Shown: in pieces, positions 1 through 8,251 of the stretch
How the letters are laid out: each line of letters opens with the position of its first letter
How positions within the stretch are numbered: the first letter of the stretch is position 1
NCBI GenBank assembly: GCA_040381215.1
Contig: JBEIHO010000008.1
Coordinates: 7,865-71,864 of the forward strand
Direction: 5' to 3'
Source of the DNA: SZUA-430 sp040381215
GTDB lineage: Bacteria; Pseudomonadota; Alphaproteobacteria; Micropepsales; Micropepsaceae
DNA length: 64,000 bases
Position numbers and translations under genes: made by a program
Notes under the pieces: generated by a model
Told to the model about the DNA's origin: nothing
Database searches by the model: none
What the model saw: only the letters and a program-made list of their open reading frames with translations

Positions 1-1927
1 GGTCACCGGTCGATACGGTGACGTGATCGCGCTCGTAGGGGCTCTGGATGATGTCGGCGATCGACTTGCGTACGCTTTCGGGGGTGATGCCGTTGGCCTT
101 GTTGTAGGCGTCCTGCTTCGCGCGGCGGCGTGATGTTTCCGCTGTCGCCCGTTTCATCGAGTCGGTCTCGCGGTCCGCGTAGAGGATCACGCGGCCGTCC
201 ACGTTGCGTGCTGCGCGGCCGATGGTCTGAACCAGCGATGTCTCCGATCTCAGGAAGCCTTCCTTGTCGGCGTCGAGGATCGCGACGAGGGCACATTCCG
301 GGATGTCGAGACCCTCGCGCAGGAGGTTGATGCCGACGAGAACGTCGAAGGCGCCGAGCCTCAGGTCGCGGATGATCTCGATGCGCTCGAGCGTGTCGAT
401 GTCCGAATGCATGTAGCGCACGCGTATCTTCTGGTCGTGCAGATACTCGGTCAGGTCCTCGGCCATCTTCTTGGTAAGCACGGTGACGAGGATGCGGTAT
501 CCCCTTGCGGCCACGTCGCGACATTCGGCGACAAGGTCATCGACCTGGTGTTCGACCGGGCGGATGATTACCGGCGGATCAATGAGGCCCGTGGGCCGGA
601 TGACCTGCTCGACGAATACGCCGCCCGTTCGCTCGAGTTCCCATGGGCCCGGGGTGGCCGAGACGCTGACGGTCTGGGTGCGCATGGCGTCCCATTCCTC
701 GAATTTCAGGGGGCGGTTGTCCATGCATGAGGGCAGGCGGAAGCCGTAGTCCTGAAGCGTGAACTTTCGCCGAAAGTCGCCGCGGTACATGCCGCCGATC
801 TGCGGGATGGTGACATGGCTTTCGTCGGCAAACACGAGCGCGTTATCCGGGAGGTATTCGAACAGGGTGGGTGGCGGCTCTCCGGGCTTGCGTCCCGTCA
901 GCCAGCGCGAATAGTTCTCGATGCCGGGACAGGATCCGGTTGCCTCCATCATCTCGAGGTCGAGCATGGTGCGTTGCTCAATGCGCTGAGCCTCGAGCAG
1001 CTTTCCCTGCGCCGTGAATTCCTCGAGACGCTGGCGCAGCTCTTCCTTGATGCCCTTCATTGCCTGGGCCAGCGTCGGGCGCGGCGTGACATAGTGGGAA
1101 TTTGCGTAGACCTTCACCGCTTCAAGTTCTGCCGTCTTCTGTCCTGTGAGCGGGTCGAACTCGTGGATCGCTTCGACCTCGTCACCGAACATGGATATGC
1201 GCCAGCCGCGATCCTCGTAGTGTGCCGGGAAGAGTTCCACGGTGTCCCCGCGCACTCGAAAGGCTCCGCGCGTGAAGCTTGCCTCGTTGCGGCGATACTG
1301 CAGGGCCACAAGGTTCGCCAGAAGGTCGTTGCGCGAGAGGGGCTTGCCGGTCTCCACGCTGAAGGTCATCGCCGTGTAGGTCTCGACCGAGCCGATGCCG
1401 TAGATGCATGAGACCGAGGCCACGATGATCACGTCGTCGCGTTCGAGGACCGCGCGTGTTGCCGCGTGGCGCATGCGGTCGATCTGTTCGTTGATCGAGG
1501 ATTCCTTCTCGATGTAGGTGTCCGTGCGCGGAACATAGGCTTCCGGCTGGTAGTAGTCGTAATAGGAAACGAAATACTCGACCGCGTTGTTCGGGAAGAA
1601 GCTTTTCATCTCTCCGTAAAGCTGCGCCGCCAAGGTCTTGTTGGGGGCGAGGATCAGGGCCGGGCGCTGCGTTGCCTCGATGACCTTTGCCATCGTGAAG
1701 GTCTTGCCCGAACCTGTGACGCCCAGCAGGACCTGGTCCCGGTCGCCTGTTGCCACGCCCGCGACCAGTTCCTTGATGGCACGAGGCTGGTCGCCTTTTG
1801 GCGTCAGCTCCGAGATGACCTCGAAGCGCTTGCCGCCTTCGGATTTCTGAGGGCGGCTAGGCCGGTGTGGCACGAACATGGCTGCGGGTGCTTCTGCGAG
1901 CGCCGCTGGTTTCTGTCTTGAAGGCAT
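1..1927 (-). CDS. uvrB: UvrABC excinuclease subunit B (3' end outside window)
   Basis: DNA damage-recognition helicase of nucleotide excision repair; it is loaded by UvrA and recruits UvrC. The frame is open from an ATG at 1927 to the window edge, about 642 residues, so only the extreme C-terminus (UvrC-binding UVR motif) is missing. Visible are the Walker A motif GVTGSGKT, the hairpin region with the Tyr-rich VSYYDYYQPEAYVPRTD stretch, Walker B-like FADESH and helicase motif VI QTIGRAARN near the end. A second Met at residue 17 is a possible alternative start; the first 30 residues (Pro/Ala-rich) are a non-conserved leader. No partner gene lies beside it in the window. Confidence 0.97.
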   Translation of the reverse strand, partial: MPSRQKPAALAEAPAAMFVPHRPSRPQKSEGGKRFEVISELTPKGDQPRAIKELVAGVATGDRDQVLLGVTGSGKTFTMAKVIEATQRPALILAPNKTLAAQLYGEMKSFFPNNAVEYFVSYYDYYQPEAYVPRTDTYIEKESSINEQIDRMRHAATRAVLERDDVIIVASVSCIYGIGSVETYTAMTFSVETGKPLSRNDLLANLVALQYRRNEASFTRGAFRVRGDTVELFPAHYEDRGWRISMFGDEVEAIHEFDPLTGQKTAELEAVKVYANSHYVTPRPTLAQAMKGIKEELRQRLEEFTAQGKLLEAQRIEQRTMLDLEMMEATGSCPGIENYSRWLTGRKPGEPPPTLFEYLPDNALVFADESHVTIPQIGGMYRGDFRRKFTLQDYGFRLPSCMDNRPLKFEEWDAMRTQTVSVSATPGPWELERTGGVFVEQVIRPTGLIDPPVIIRPVEHQVDDLVAECRDVAARGYRILVTVLTKKMAEDLTEYLHDQKIRVRYMHSDIDTLERIEIIRDLRLGAFDVLVGINLLREGLDIPECALVAILDADKEGFLRSETSLVQTIGRAARNVDGRVILYADRETDSMKRATAETSRRRAKQDAYNKANGITPESVRKSIADIIQSPYERDHVTVSTGD

Positions 1928-1993
1928 GCTGGAATTATAGGCGGCAGGGCCGGCAATGTCATGGCGTTCGACAGGCGGCGGCTGGGTCGCCTG

Positions 1994-2296
1994 TCAGTAG
2001 GCCGATGCGGAGTCGGGCGAAACGGCGTCGGGCACGGGGTCGCCCTCGGGCGTTGCTTGCGGCGGTGTCGCCAGGGCTTCGAGGGGCAGGGCGTTGCGCT
2101 CGCTGGCGCGGCGCTTCCTTTCCGCGGCCCTGATCTCGGCCTGCTGGAGCGGATAGCGAATGTCGTCGGGCGCGAAGGTCACCTTGGTCGGGTCAACGTG
2201 GCCCGCGTGCGTCGCTCCGCCCGGGAAATAATAGGACCCAACGGCCATCGTGGCAGCCGTTGCAATCAGCAGGGCAAAGGCAATTTCGCGATCCAT
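1994..2296 (-). CDS. Small single-pass membrane protein, unknown function
   Basis: A 100-residue protein. Residues 4-24 form one hydrophobic segment (IAFALLIATAATMAVGSYYF), followed by a polar, Arg/Glu-rich then Pro-rich tail (ALATPPQATPEGDPVPD). The open frame continues far upstream but that part is arginine/proline-rich nonsense antisense to the next gene, so the ATG at 2296 is chosen. It lies downstream of the membrane protein at 2374-2958 on the same strand with a 77-base gap and may be co-transcribed. I do not recognise a family. It could be an orphan of lineage-restricted distribution. Confidence 0.6.
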   Translation of the reverse strand: MDREIAFALLIATAATMAVGSYYFPGGATHAGHVDPTKVTFAPDDIRYPLQQAEIRAAERKRRASERNALPLEALATPPQATPEGDPVPDAVSPDSASAY

Positions 2297-2373
2297 GCGG
2301 CGTTGTCCGGAGAGACCTTTGCCCTGATCTAAGCGGTCGCCGGTTAATTGTCTGCCAATATTGCTTGCGAGGC

Positions 2374-2958
2374 CTACCACCAGAGGGCCAGGAGGACGGC
2401 CTGTGCGAGGGTGACTGTGCCAAGAAGGGACAGATAGAGGGCTTGAAGGCGGGGCTGCAGCAAATCCCAGTTGCGGGCTTGCGCGAAGGCCTGGGCGGCT
2501 TCCACGAGGGCGAAGATGCCGAAGGCGGCGGCGAGCGCTTGCGCCCCTGCGCCTGCCATCAATCCCGTCCAGAGCAGCATGCGGACGAGGACGTGGTTGG
2601 CCATGTGCAGGCCTCGCTCGGTTGCGATTGCCTTCCAGGTCGATTTCTGGCGGGCCGCGCCTGATGCCTTGCCGAATTGGGTCGACAGGATTGCCGGCAG
2701 CAAGGCGAGGAGTTCGGCCAGGGCCGCTCCAAAGGCCGCGGCGAGGGCGGCTGTGAGACTTGCGCTCCAGAACCAGATGGCGAGGGCAAAAAGTCCGAGC
2801 TCGCAGGTGGCCGACCACAGCCCTGACAGCGAAGCTGCTGCCCAATCCCGCAAGTCGGGCAGGCGGCTGCGTTGCACGTACAGGTCGGCGCCGACCTTCA
2901 GTACGACGGCCAGAAGCCAGGTTCCGGCGCCCAGAAGTAGCCAATTCAGGATCGACAT
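2374..2958 (-). CDS. Multi-pass integral membrane protein, unknown function
   Basis: A 194-residue, very hydrophobic protein rich in Ala, Leu and Trp. Hydrophobic segments lie at about residues 4-24, 43-64, 66-92, 118-150 and 170-194, the last ending in a Trp-Trp C-terminus. No catalytic motif or known domain is apparent. It is divergently oriented to the SRPBCC protein gene at 3218, and a perfect dyad sits between them at 3030-3048. The small membrane protein at 1994-2296 follows on the same strand. Function cannot be assigned from sequence. Confidence 0.7.
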   Translation of the reverse strand: MSILNWLLLGAGTWLLAVVLKVGADLYVQRSRLPDLRDWAAASLSGLWSATCELGLFALAIWFWSASLTAALAAAFGAALAELLALLPAILSTQFGKASGAARQKSTWKAIATERGLHMANHVLVRMLLWTGLMAGAGAQALAAAFGIFALVEAAQAFAQARNWDLLQPRLQALYLSLLGTVTLAQAVLLALWW

Positions 2959-3029
2959 GAAGGGGACTATGTCTGTCGCGGCTGCGTGTGTCGAGGCATC
3001 TGTCAGGCCATTGCGTTGTGGTCAGTGGC

Positions 3030-3048
3030 TTGCACAAACACTGTGCAA
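3030..3048. promoter_or_regulatory. Perfect inverted repeat, candidate operator
   Basis: TTGCACA-AACAC-TGTGCAA: two 7-base arms in perfect dyad symmetry with a 5-base spacer. It lies between the divergent genes starting at 2958 (-) and about 3218 (+), 70 bases from one start and about 170 from the other. Size and symmetry fit a dimeric transcription factor site; the factor is unknown. It has no T-run and is unlikely to be a terminator. Confidence 0.45.
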
Positions 3049-3217
3049 AACATGACCGTTTCGTAATGTTTGTCCGCGCGTCATCGATGCGGCAAATCCG
3101 CGACGGGTGAGGCGTTGGTGCCACCCTCAGCGGGCCGGAGCGGTGGTATGCTGTGCATTGAAAGGGTGCATGGCCTCACGGATTCGGATTTCCGTGCGCG
3201 GCAGGATGGTTGAAGAC

Positions 3218-4303
3218 ATGATGCGCAAGATTGTCATCGGCGTGGCGGCGTTTGTCGTGATGGTGGTGGGTGTCGCGTTCCTGCTTCCTTCAACGGCGCG
3301 GGTCGAGCGCTCCCAGGTCATCAAGGCGACGCCCGAGGAAATCTTTGCGGTCGTGAACGACCTTACGCGGTTCAAGGATTGGACGGCGTGGGGGGAGATG
3401 GACCCGAAGATGAAGATCACGCTCGATGGTCCGCCAACCGGAGCCGGCGCGCGGATGAGCTGGGCGAGTGAAGCGCTTGGCGCGGGAAGCCAGCAGATCG
3501 TCGAAAGCACGCCTTTCAAGCTGGTCACGACGAAGCTTGATTTCGGTGATGCCGGCGAGGCGAGCACAAGCATGTCGCTGGAGCCGGTCGATGGCGGCAC
3601 CAAGGTTGTCTGGGTGTTCGAGACCGAGCTTGGGATGAACCCGGTGAGCCGCTACATGGGGCTCATGATCGATGGCCAGGTTGGCGGTGATTTCGATCGC
3701 GGGCTCTCGCGGCTCAAGGCTCTTGTGGAGCCGCAGGACGAGGCCGAGGTTGCCGGCGGGCTTGGTGACGGCTCGAGCGCAGGCCTGGCGCCGGACATGC
3801 TCACCCCGGCTGACGCCGATCCCGACAAGGGGCCGGAGGTCGTGTCCGTGGCTTCAAGGACGGTCATCCGTACACGGGGCAGTGCGGCTGTTGCCGACGA
3901 TACGGCCCTGTCTGCGGCGTTGGGTGAGGCCTACAACAAGATCCTGATGTTCGCAGAGCAGAACGCGCTGGAAATCGGTGGCGGGGCTCCTCAGGCGGTG
4001 ACCCTGTCGAATGAAAACGGGGTCTGGGCGTTCGAGGCGGCCATGCCGCTGGTCGCCAAGCCGGAGGCCGAACTGGTTGAGGTCGAAGGCGTCACCATCG
4101 GAACCAGTTATGGGGGACGCGCCATCAAGGTGACCCACAAGGGGCCTTACTCGACGCTGAACAAGGCCTATGAGCGCCTGCGCGCCCATGCGCGCGAAAA
4201 GGGCCTCAAGGAGACCGGCGTCGTCTGGGAAGAATATGTCGGCGACCCGGCTGAAATGGGTGACGAAGCGCTGCTGACGAACGTCTATATCGGCGTCGAG
4301 TAG
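3218..4303 (+). CDS. Membrane-anchored SRPBCC domain protein with C-terminal GyrI-like domain
   Basis: A 361-residue two-domain protein. Residues 1-24 form a signal anchor (KIVIGVAAFVVMVVGVAFLL). Residues about 28-175 have the polyketide cyclase/SRPBCC pattern (VERSQVIKATPEEIFAVVND, then FKDWTAWG). An acidic linker follows, and the last 150 residues look like a GyrI/AraC-effector-binding domain (GGRAIKVTHKGPYSTLNKAYERL and a C-terminal EEYVGDP). Both folds bind small hydrophobic ligands, but the ligand is unknown. Starts at 3170, 3206 and 3221 are also possible; 3218 was taken because the hydrophobic anchor begins there. The membrane position argues for periplasmic ligand or lipid binding rather than gyrase inhibition or transcription. 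Confidence 0.8.
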   Translation: MMRKIVIGVAAFVVMVVGVAFLLPSTARVERSQVIKATPEEIFAVVNDLTRFKDWTAWGEMDPKMKITLDGPPTGAGARMSWASEALGAGSQQIVESTPFKLVTTKLDFGDAGEASTSMSLEPVDGGTKVVWVFETELGMNPVSRYMGLMIDGQVGGDFDRGLSRLKALVEPQDEAEVAGGLGDGSSAGLAPDMLTPADADPDKGPEVVSVASRTVIRTRGSAAVADDTALSAALGEAYNKILMFAEQNALEIGGGAPQAVTLSNENGVWAFEAAMPLVAKPEAELVEVEGVTIGTSYGGRAIKVTHKGPYSTLNKAYERLRAHAREKGLKETGVVWEEYVGDPAEMGDEALLTNVYIGVE

Positions 4304-4339
4304 CTTTTTGTCCCGCGGTCTGTTGCCGGTGACGGCCTG

Positions 4340-4702
4340 TCAGCGCTGCTCGCAGGATTCGGCCTGTTCCTGACCATCGACGAGCAGCCTGGCGTTCTGG
4401 CCATTGACCCAGAACACCGTCTTGCCGTCCGAGTATTTCCGACCCTGGTCTGCAGGCGTCAAACGCAACCTGATGTCCTCGCGGCGCGTGGCAAGCGTGA
4501 TCTCCTTGCCGTCTTCGCCAACAGGCCTGATGACAATGCTGCCTGATACTTCGCAGAGGAAGGTTGCAGGCCTCGTGTTGATGATCGGTGGCATGATCAG
4601 GGACGAGGACGTCGGGGCGGGGCCTTCCTCGTCGACGCAGCCTGCGAGCGACGTGAGGGCGGCGATCGCCGGAAGGGCGATGAACTTCAGCGAAGGACGC
4701 AC
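4340..4702 (-). CDS. Lipoprotein with MliC-like (C-type lysozyme inhibitor) domain
   Basis: A 120-residue protein with a lipoprotein signal peptide (lipobox LAGC, Cys22). The mature part shows the MliC/PliC pattern: a first Cys in TFLCEVSGS, a Gly-Asp-Gly turn, a VFWVNGQNARLLVDG core and a last Cys in AESCEQ. The two Cys would form the usual disulfide. Members of this family bind C-type lysozyme at the outer membrane. It is first of three consecutive small lipoprotein genes on this strand, but gaps of 80 bases between them leave operon structure open. The family match is by eye and could be a diverged relative with another ligand. Confidence 0.65.
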   Translation of the reverse strand: MRPSLKFIALPAIAALTSLAGCVDEEGPAPTSSSLIMPPIINTRPATFLCEVSGSIVIRPVGEDGKEITLATRREDIRLRLTPADQGRKYSDGKTVFWVNGQNARLLVDGQEQAESCEQR

Positions 4703-4783
4703 GACACACCTCTGCGTGTTTGTGATGGGCGCAGGAGAGTTAGCAGGTCGTTGCGAGTTCCGGCAAGTGAGGCGCTATGCTGA

Positions 4784-5083
4784 TCAGCGCAGGCCGGCGT
4801 CGACGCGGATCCGGTCGATGGCTGCGCAGTAGGATCCGTGGTGGCCCTGCGTGCCGAAGCGGTTTCCGGCCTCGATGATGCGGAAACCAATATCGCCAAG
4901 GCGATAGGAGTCGAGTTGGCCCTGGGCGTGGGCAGCGTTCAGGTCATCTGCAAGCAGGGATACTTTCATTGCGGCGTCCTGCGCGCTTGAGCACGACCTT
5001 GCGGCTGCGCGTTCGCACGCAGAAAGTGCGGCAGCCGAAGCGCACACCAATGAAACCCGCAGCAGGTTTGTGAACGAAGCCAT
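4784..5083 (-). CDS. Small lipoprotein, unknown function
   Basis: A 99-residue protein with a lipoprotein-type signal (hydrophobic LLRVSLVCASAAALSAC, lipobox LSAC). The mature region has two further Cys (RSCSSA and SYCAA), which could pair in the periplasm, and ends ...RIRVDAGLR. No known domain recognised. It sits between two other small lipoprotein genes on the same strand. Confidence 0.6.
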   Translation of the reverse strand: MASFTNLLRVSLVCASAAALSACERAAARSCSSAQDAAMKVSLLADDLNAAHAQGQLDSYRLGDIGFRIIEAGNRFGTQGHHGSYCAAIDRIRVDAGLR

Positions 5084-5165
5084 CGGAAAGTCTACCCATC
5101 CCCCAGTTGTGATCCTGCATCAATGCGAGGGAAAAGGCCACTGTTTAGATGCGGCCTGGCTCACG

Positions 5166-5597
5166 TCAGGGTGTGAAATTTTCGACAGGTCGCAGTTTCA
5201 CGCGCTTGGTAAGCTTGCCACGCGCATAGAAATTGAACGTCATGGCGCCGGTTTCCGGATGGTATACAAAAAGTGGGGCGTTGCCGCCCCTGCGCGTCAA
5301 TATATTGCGTCGAAAGTCAATGTTTCCGCGGGTTGCTGTCTTCCACTGTTCCGGCAGGGCCCGCTTGATGGCCCGCGCGTTGTCCGCGCGTTCGGGGAGC
5401 GATGCCCCGGTGACGTCGACGGAGAGGGCGGTGGCCCGGATCGCGTTGCCGTCCTCGACCTGCAACCGTACGCCGATGATCCAGTCGTTGCTGTCGAGGA
5501 AGCCTTCCCAGCGGCCGACGGGCGCCTGCTCGCTGCTGCAGCCTGACAGCAGCGTTAAGATCAGCCCGAAGAAGATTGCCTTGCCGAGACTTGTCAT
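5166..5597 (-). CDS. Small lipoprotein, unknown function
   Basis: A 143-residue protein with a signal peptide and lipobox LSGC (Cys20). The mature part begins SSEQAPVGRWEGFL, a pattern seen in small beta-barrel or lipocalin-like domains (G-x-W-x-G), then alternating hydrophobic strands (IIGVRLQVEDG, FVYHPETGAMTFNFYA). A lipocalin-like or beta-sandwich fold is an inference only. It is divergent from the aminotransferase gene at 5777, so both are probably expressed from the 180-base gap between them. Confidence 0.65.
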   Translation of the reverse strand: MTSLGKAIFFGLILTLLSGCSSEQAPVGRWEGFLDSNDWIIGVRLQVEDGNAIRATALSVDVTGASLPERADNARAIKRALPEQWKTATRGNIDFRRNILTRRGGNAPLFVYHPETGAMTFNFYARGKLTKRVKLRPVENFTP

Positions 5598-5776
5598 GTC
5601 GCCGCCCGCTCTGGTGGACCCGACTGGCAGCAGTGTCAGGCCTCAGGACCTAAGAAATGGTTAATTCGCTTTAAGGTGTTTTAGGGTTTGGCCGCGCTTT
5701 CTGCTGGCCCTTGTGTCGCCGGGCGGATGAATTCAGTCTGTTTGCCTCGCCTTTCCGGAGAAGGATCGATCCCCCC

Positions 5777-7003
5777 GTGAACCAATCGAACGCCCTGCCT
5801 GCAGGTTTTCTGTCTGGCGCCCTCGGGCGCATCAAGCCTTCGCCGACGATTGCCGTGTCGCAGAAGGCCAGGGATCTCATTGCTCAGGGGCGCGATGTCA
5901 TCGGGCTGGCGGCGGGGGAGCCCGACTTTCCGACGCCCGACAACATCAAGCAGGCGGGCTTGCGGGCGATCGAGCGCAACGAGACGCGCTACACGGCGGT
6001 CGAGGGGATCCCCGAGCTGCGACGGGCGATCGCGGACAAGTTCCGCCGGGAAAACGGGTTGGATTATGCGCCGTCGCAGACCCTGGTGTCTCCGGGTGGC
6101 AAGGCGATCATCTTCAACGCGTTCATGGCGACGCTCAATCCGGGGGACGAAGTCATCATCCCGGCGCCCTATTGGGTGAGCTATCCGGATATCGTGCAGC
6201 TGTGCGGGGCGACACCGGTCATCGTCGAGACACATGAGGCGACGGGGTTCAGGCTTACGGCCGAGCAGCTTGCGCGCGCCATCACGCCGCGAACGAAGTG
6301 GCTGATGCTGAATGCCCCCTCCAATCCCACCGGGGCGGCCTATACGCATGCGCATCTTGCGGCCCTTGCTGACGTGCTTGTGGCGCATCGTCATGTCTGG
6401 GTGCTGACCGACGACATGTACGAGCACATCCTGTTCGACGGATTCCGTTTCGCCACCATGGCCGAGGTCGAGCCGCAGCTGCAGGCGCGCACGCTGACAA
6501 TGAATGGGTGCTCCAAGGCCTATTCCATGACGGGATGGCGCATCGGGTACTGTGCGGGTCCAGAGCCATTGATCAAGGCGATGGCCGCCATCCAGTCCCA
6601 ATCCACCACGATGGCGACGTCGGTCAGCCAGTGGGCGGCGGTCGAAGCCCTCAACGGGCCTCAGGATTTCATCGCGACGCGGGCGGTCCAGTTCCAGGCG
6701 CGGCGTGACCTCGTGGTTTCCATGCTGAACCAGGCCAGCGGGCTTCGCTGCCCCAAGCCCGAGGGGGCGTTCTACGTCTATCCGTCGTGCGCGGGCGTGA
6801 TCGGGAAGGTCGCGCCATCGGGCCGGACCATCGATACCGACGAGGCCTTTGCGACGGCATTGCTGGAGGCAGAAGGGGTGGCGGTGGTGCACGGGGCGGC
6901 ATTCGGGCTTTCACCCTATTTCCGGATTTCCTATGCCACGTCGCAGGATGTGCTGATCGAGGCCTGTACGCGCATCCAGCGCTTCTGCGGCAGCTTGCGC
7001 TGA
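5777..7003 (+). CDS. PLP-dependent aminotransferase, aspartate aminotransferase-like (class I)
   Basis: A 408-residue fold-type I aminotransferase of the alphaproteobacterial AspAT group (subgroup I-gamma). Visible signatures are GLAAGEPDFPTP near residue 45, APSNPTG at 180-186, the PLP-ring Asp in TDDMYEH (about 212), the Schiff-base lysine in CSKAYSMTGWRIGY (Lys247) and the carboxylate-binding Arg in YFRISYA near the end. The GTG at 5777 is taken as start because a GGAGAAGG ribosome site precedes it and the upstream residues are Arg-rich and not conserved. It likely transaminates aspartate/glutamate, but aromatic or prephenate activity cannot be excluded. Confidence 0.9.
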   Translation: MNQSNALPAGFLSGALGRIKPSPTIAVSQKARDLIAQGRDVIGLAAGEPDFPTPDNIKQAGLRAIERNETRYTAVEGIPELRRAIADKFRRENGLDYAPSQTLVSPGGKAIIFNAFMATLNPGDEVIIPAPYWVSYPDIVQLCGATPVIVETHEATGFRLTAEQLARAITPRTKWLMLNAPSNPTGAAYTHAHLAALADVLVAHRHVWVLTDDMYEHILFDGFRFATMAEVEPQLQARTLTMNGCSKAYSMTGWRIGYCAGPEPLIKAMAAIQSQSTTMATSVSQWAAVEALNGPQDFIATRAVQFQARRDLVVSMLNQASGLRCPKPEGAFYVYPSCAGVIGKVAPSGRTIDTDEAFATALLEAEGVAVVHGAAFGLSPYFRISYATSQDVLIEACTRIQRFCGSLR

Positions 7004-7083
7004 TCCAGTTTTTTCGAAGGGGGCTGAAACCGCAAGGCGGGCTCCGACGTATGGATACCTGAGACTATCGAGGGAGGTGTGGC

Positions 7084-7572
7084 GTGCATCATCGCAGGGG
7101 ATTGCTTGGGACCGTTCTTTCCGGCGGCGCGTTCATGGCGCTTGGTCGCGCCGCCAGCGCGGCGCCCGGCCGTGGCCCGTTCGAGGTCACGAAGAGCGAG
7201 GCGGAGTGGCGGCGCGTGCTGACGTCCCAGCAGTATCATGTCCTGCGCGACCATGGCACCGAGTATGCCGGCTCCAGCCCGCTGGATCGCGAGAAACGCC
7301 GCGGCGTCTTTCATTGCGCCGGTTGCGATCTGCCCCTATTCGCTTCCGAGACCAAGTATGACAGTGGCACGGGGTGGCCGAGCTTCTGGCAACCCCTGGC
7401 CAATGCCGTCGGTACATCGATCGATCGGTCGTTCTTCTCCGTCCGGACCGAGGTTCACTGCCGTCGTTGCGGAGGGCATCTGGGCCACGTGTTCAATGAT
7501 GGTCCGGCGCCGACCGGGTTGCGCTATTGCATGAATGGCGTTGCCATGACCTTCAAACCAGCCAAGACGTGA
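7084..7572 (+). CDS. msrB: Peptide-methionine (R)-S-oxide reductase with Tat-type signal
   Basis: Reduces the R epimer of methionine sulfoxide in proteins. The 162-residue product has a twin-arginine leader (HHRRGLLG, hydrophobic stretch, then AASAAPG), so export to the periplasm is likely. Zinc ligands are Cys78/Cys81 (CAGC) and Cys126/Cys129 (CRRC). The catalytic Cys149 is in LRYCMNG. The GTG start at 7084 has a strong GGGAGG site 6 bases upstream. It is first of three msr genes with gaps of about 10 bases. Being exported, it needs a membrane or periplasmic electron donor that is not encoded here. Confidence 0.93.
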   Translation: MHHRRGLLGTVLSGGAFMALGRAASAAPGRGPFEVTKSEAEWRRVLTSQQYHVLRDHGTEYAGSSPLDREKRRGVFHCAGCDLPLFASETKYDSGTGWPSFWQPLANAVGTSIDRSFFSVRTEVHCRRCGGHLGHVFNDGPAPTGLRYCMNGVAMTFKPAKT

Positions 7573-7582
7573 GTACCCGGAA

Positions 7583-8242
7583 ATGGCCAGGCTCTTCGTG
7601 ATCGTGAATGTGGTGTTTGCCGGGTTGCTGGCGCTGATTGTCCTCTCGCCGCTTGCGGGCATGTCTTCACGTGATGCGGCGGCGGCAGTCGATCCGCCGG
7701 GCTCGGAGGTCGCCATCCTTGCGGGCGGCTGCTTCTGGTGCGTCGAGGCGGACTTCGACAAGGTTCCAGGCGTGCTCTCGACGACGTCGGGCTATATCGG
7801 CGGGCGCGTGGTCAATCCGACCTACGGCCAGGTGAGTGCCGGCACGACAGGCCATACCGAGGCCGTGCGCATTGTCTATGACCCTGCGAAGGTGAGCTTT
7901 GACCGGCTGCTGTTCGTGTTCTGGCGCACGATCGATCCTGTCACCAAGGATGCGCAGTTCTGCGATTATGGTTCGCAGTACCGAACCGGGATCTTTGCGA
8001 CAAGCGATGTCCAGCTGCAGAAGGCGCTCCAGTCACGCGCGGCGCTGGAGAAGTCCGGACGGCTCAAGCGGCCGATCGTCACCGAGATCGTGGCGGCCGG
8101 ACCTTTCTATCCGGCCGAAGACTATCATCAGGACTATTACAAGAAGGATCCGTTTCGCTACAATCTCTACCGCTTCAATTGTGGTCGCGATGCGCGGCTC
8201 GAGGCGCTTTGGGGTGATGAAGCTGGCGGCGGTACGAAGTAA
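7583..8242 (+). CDS. msrA: Peptide-methionine (S)-S-oxide reductase, membrane-anchored or exported
   Basis: Reduces the S epimer of protein methionine sulfoxide. The 219-residue product has the catalytic motif GGCFWC (Cys50) and the family blocks GYIGG, GHTEAVRIVYDP, QYRTGI and the ending YHQDYYKKDPFRY. Residues 4-26 are hydrophobic (FVIVNVVFAGLLALIVLSPLAG), so it is secreted or anchored in the inner membrane, matching the exported MsrB before it. It starts 10 bases after msrB and ends 9 bases before msrC, a clear operon. Confidence 0.93.
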   Translation: MARLFVIVNVVFAGLLALIVLSPLAGMSSRDAAAAVDPPGSEVAILAGGCFWCVEADFDKVPGVLSTTSGYIGGRVVNPTYGQVSAGTTGHTEAVRIVYDPAKVSFDRLLFVFWRTIDPVTKDAQFCDYGSQYRTGIFATSDVQLQKALQSRAALEKSGRLKRPIVTEIVAAGPFYPAEDYHQDYYKKDPFRYNLYRFNCGRDARLEALWGDEAGGGTK

Positions 8243-8251
8243 GGGGCGCGC

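Noticed and set aside
2297..3124. Upstream extension of the small membrane protein at 1994-2296 to 376 residues
   Set aside because: The added part is antisense to, or overlaps, the membrane protein at 2374-2958 and is Arg/Pro-rich; the hydrophobic start at 2296 is a better beginning.
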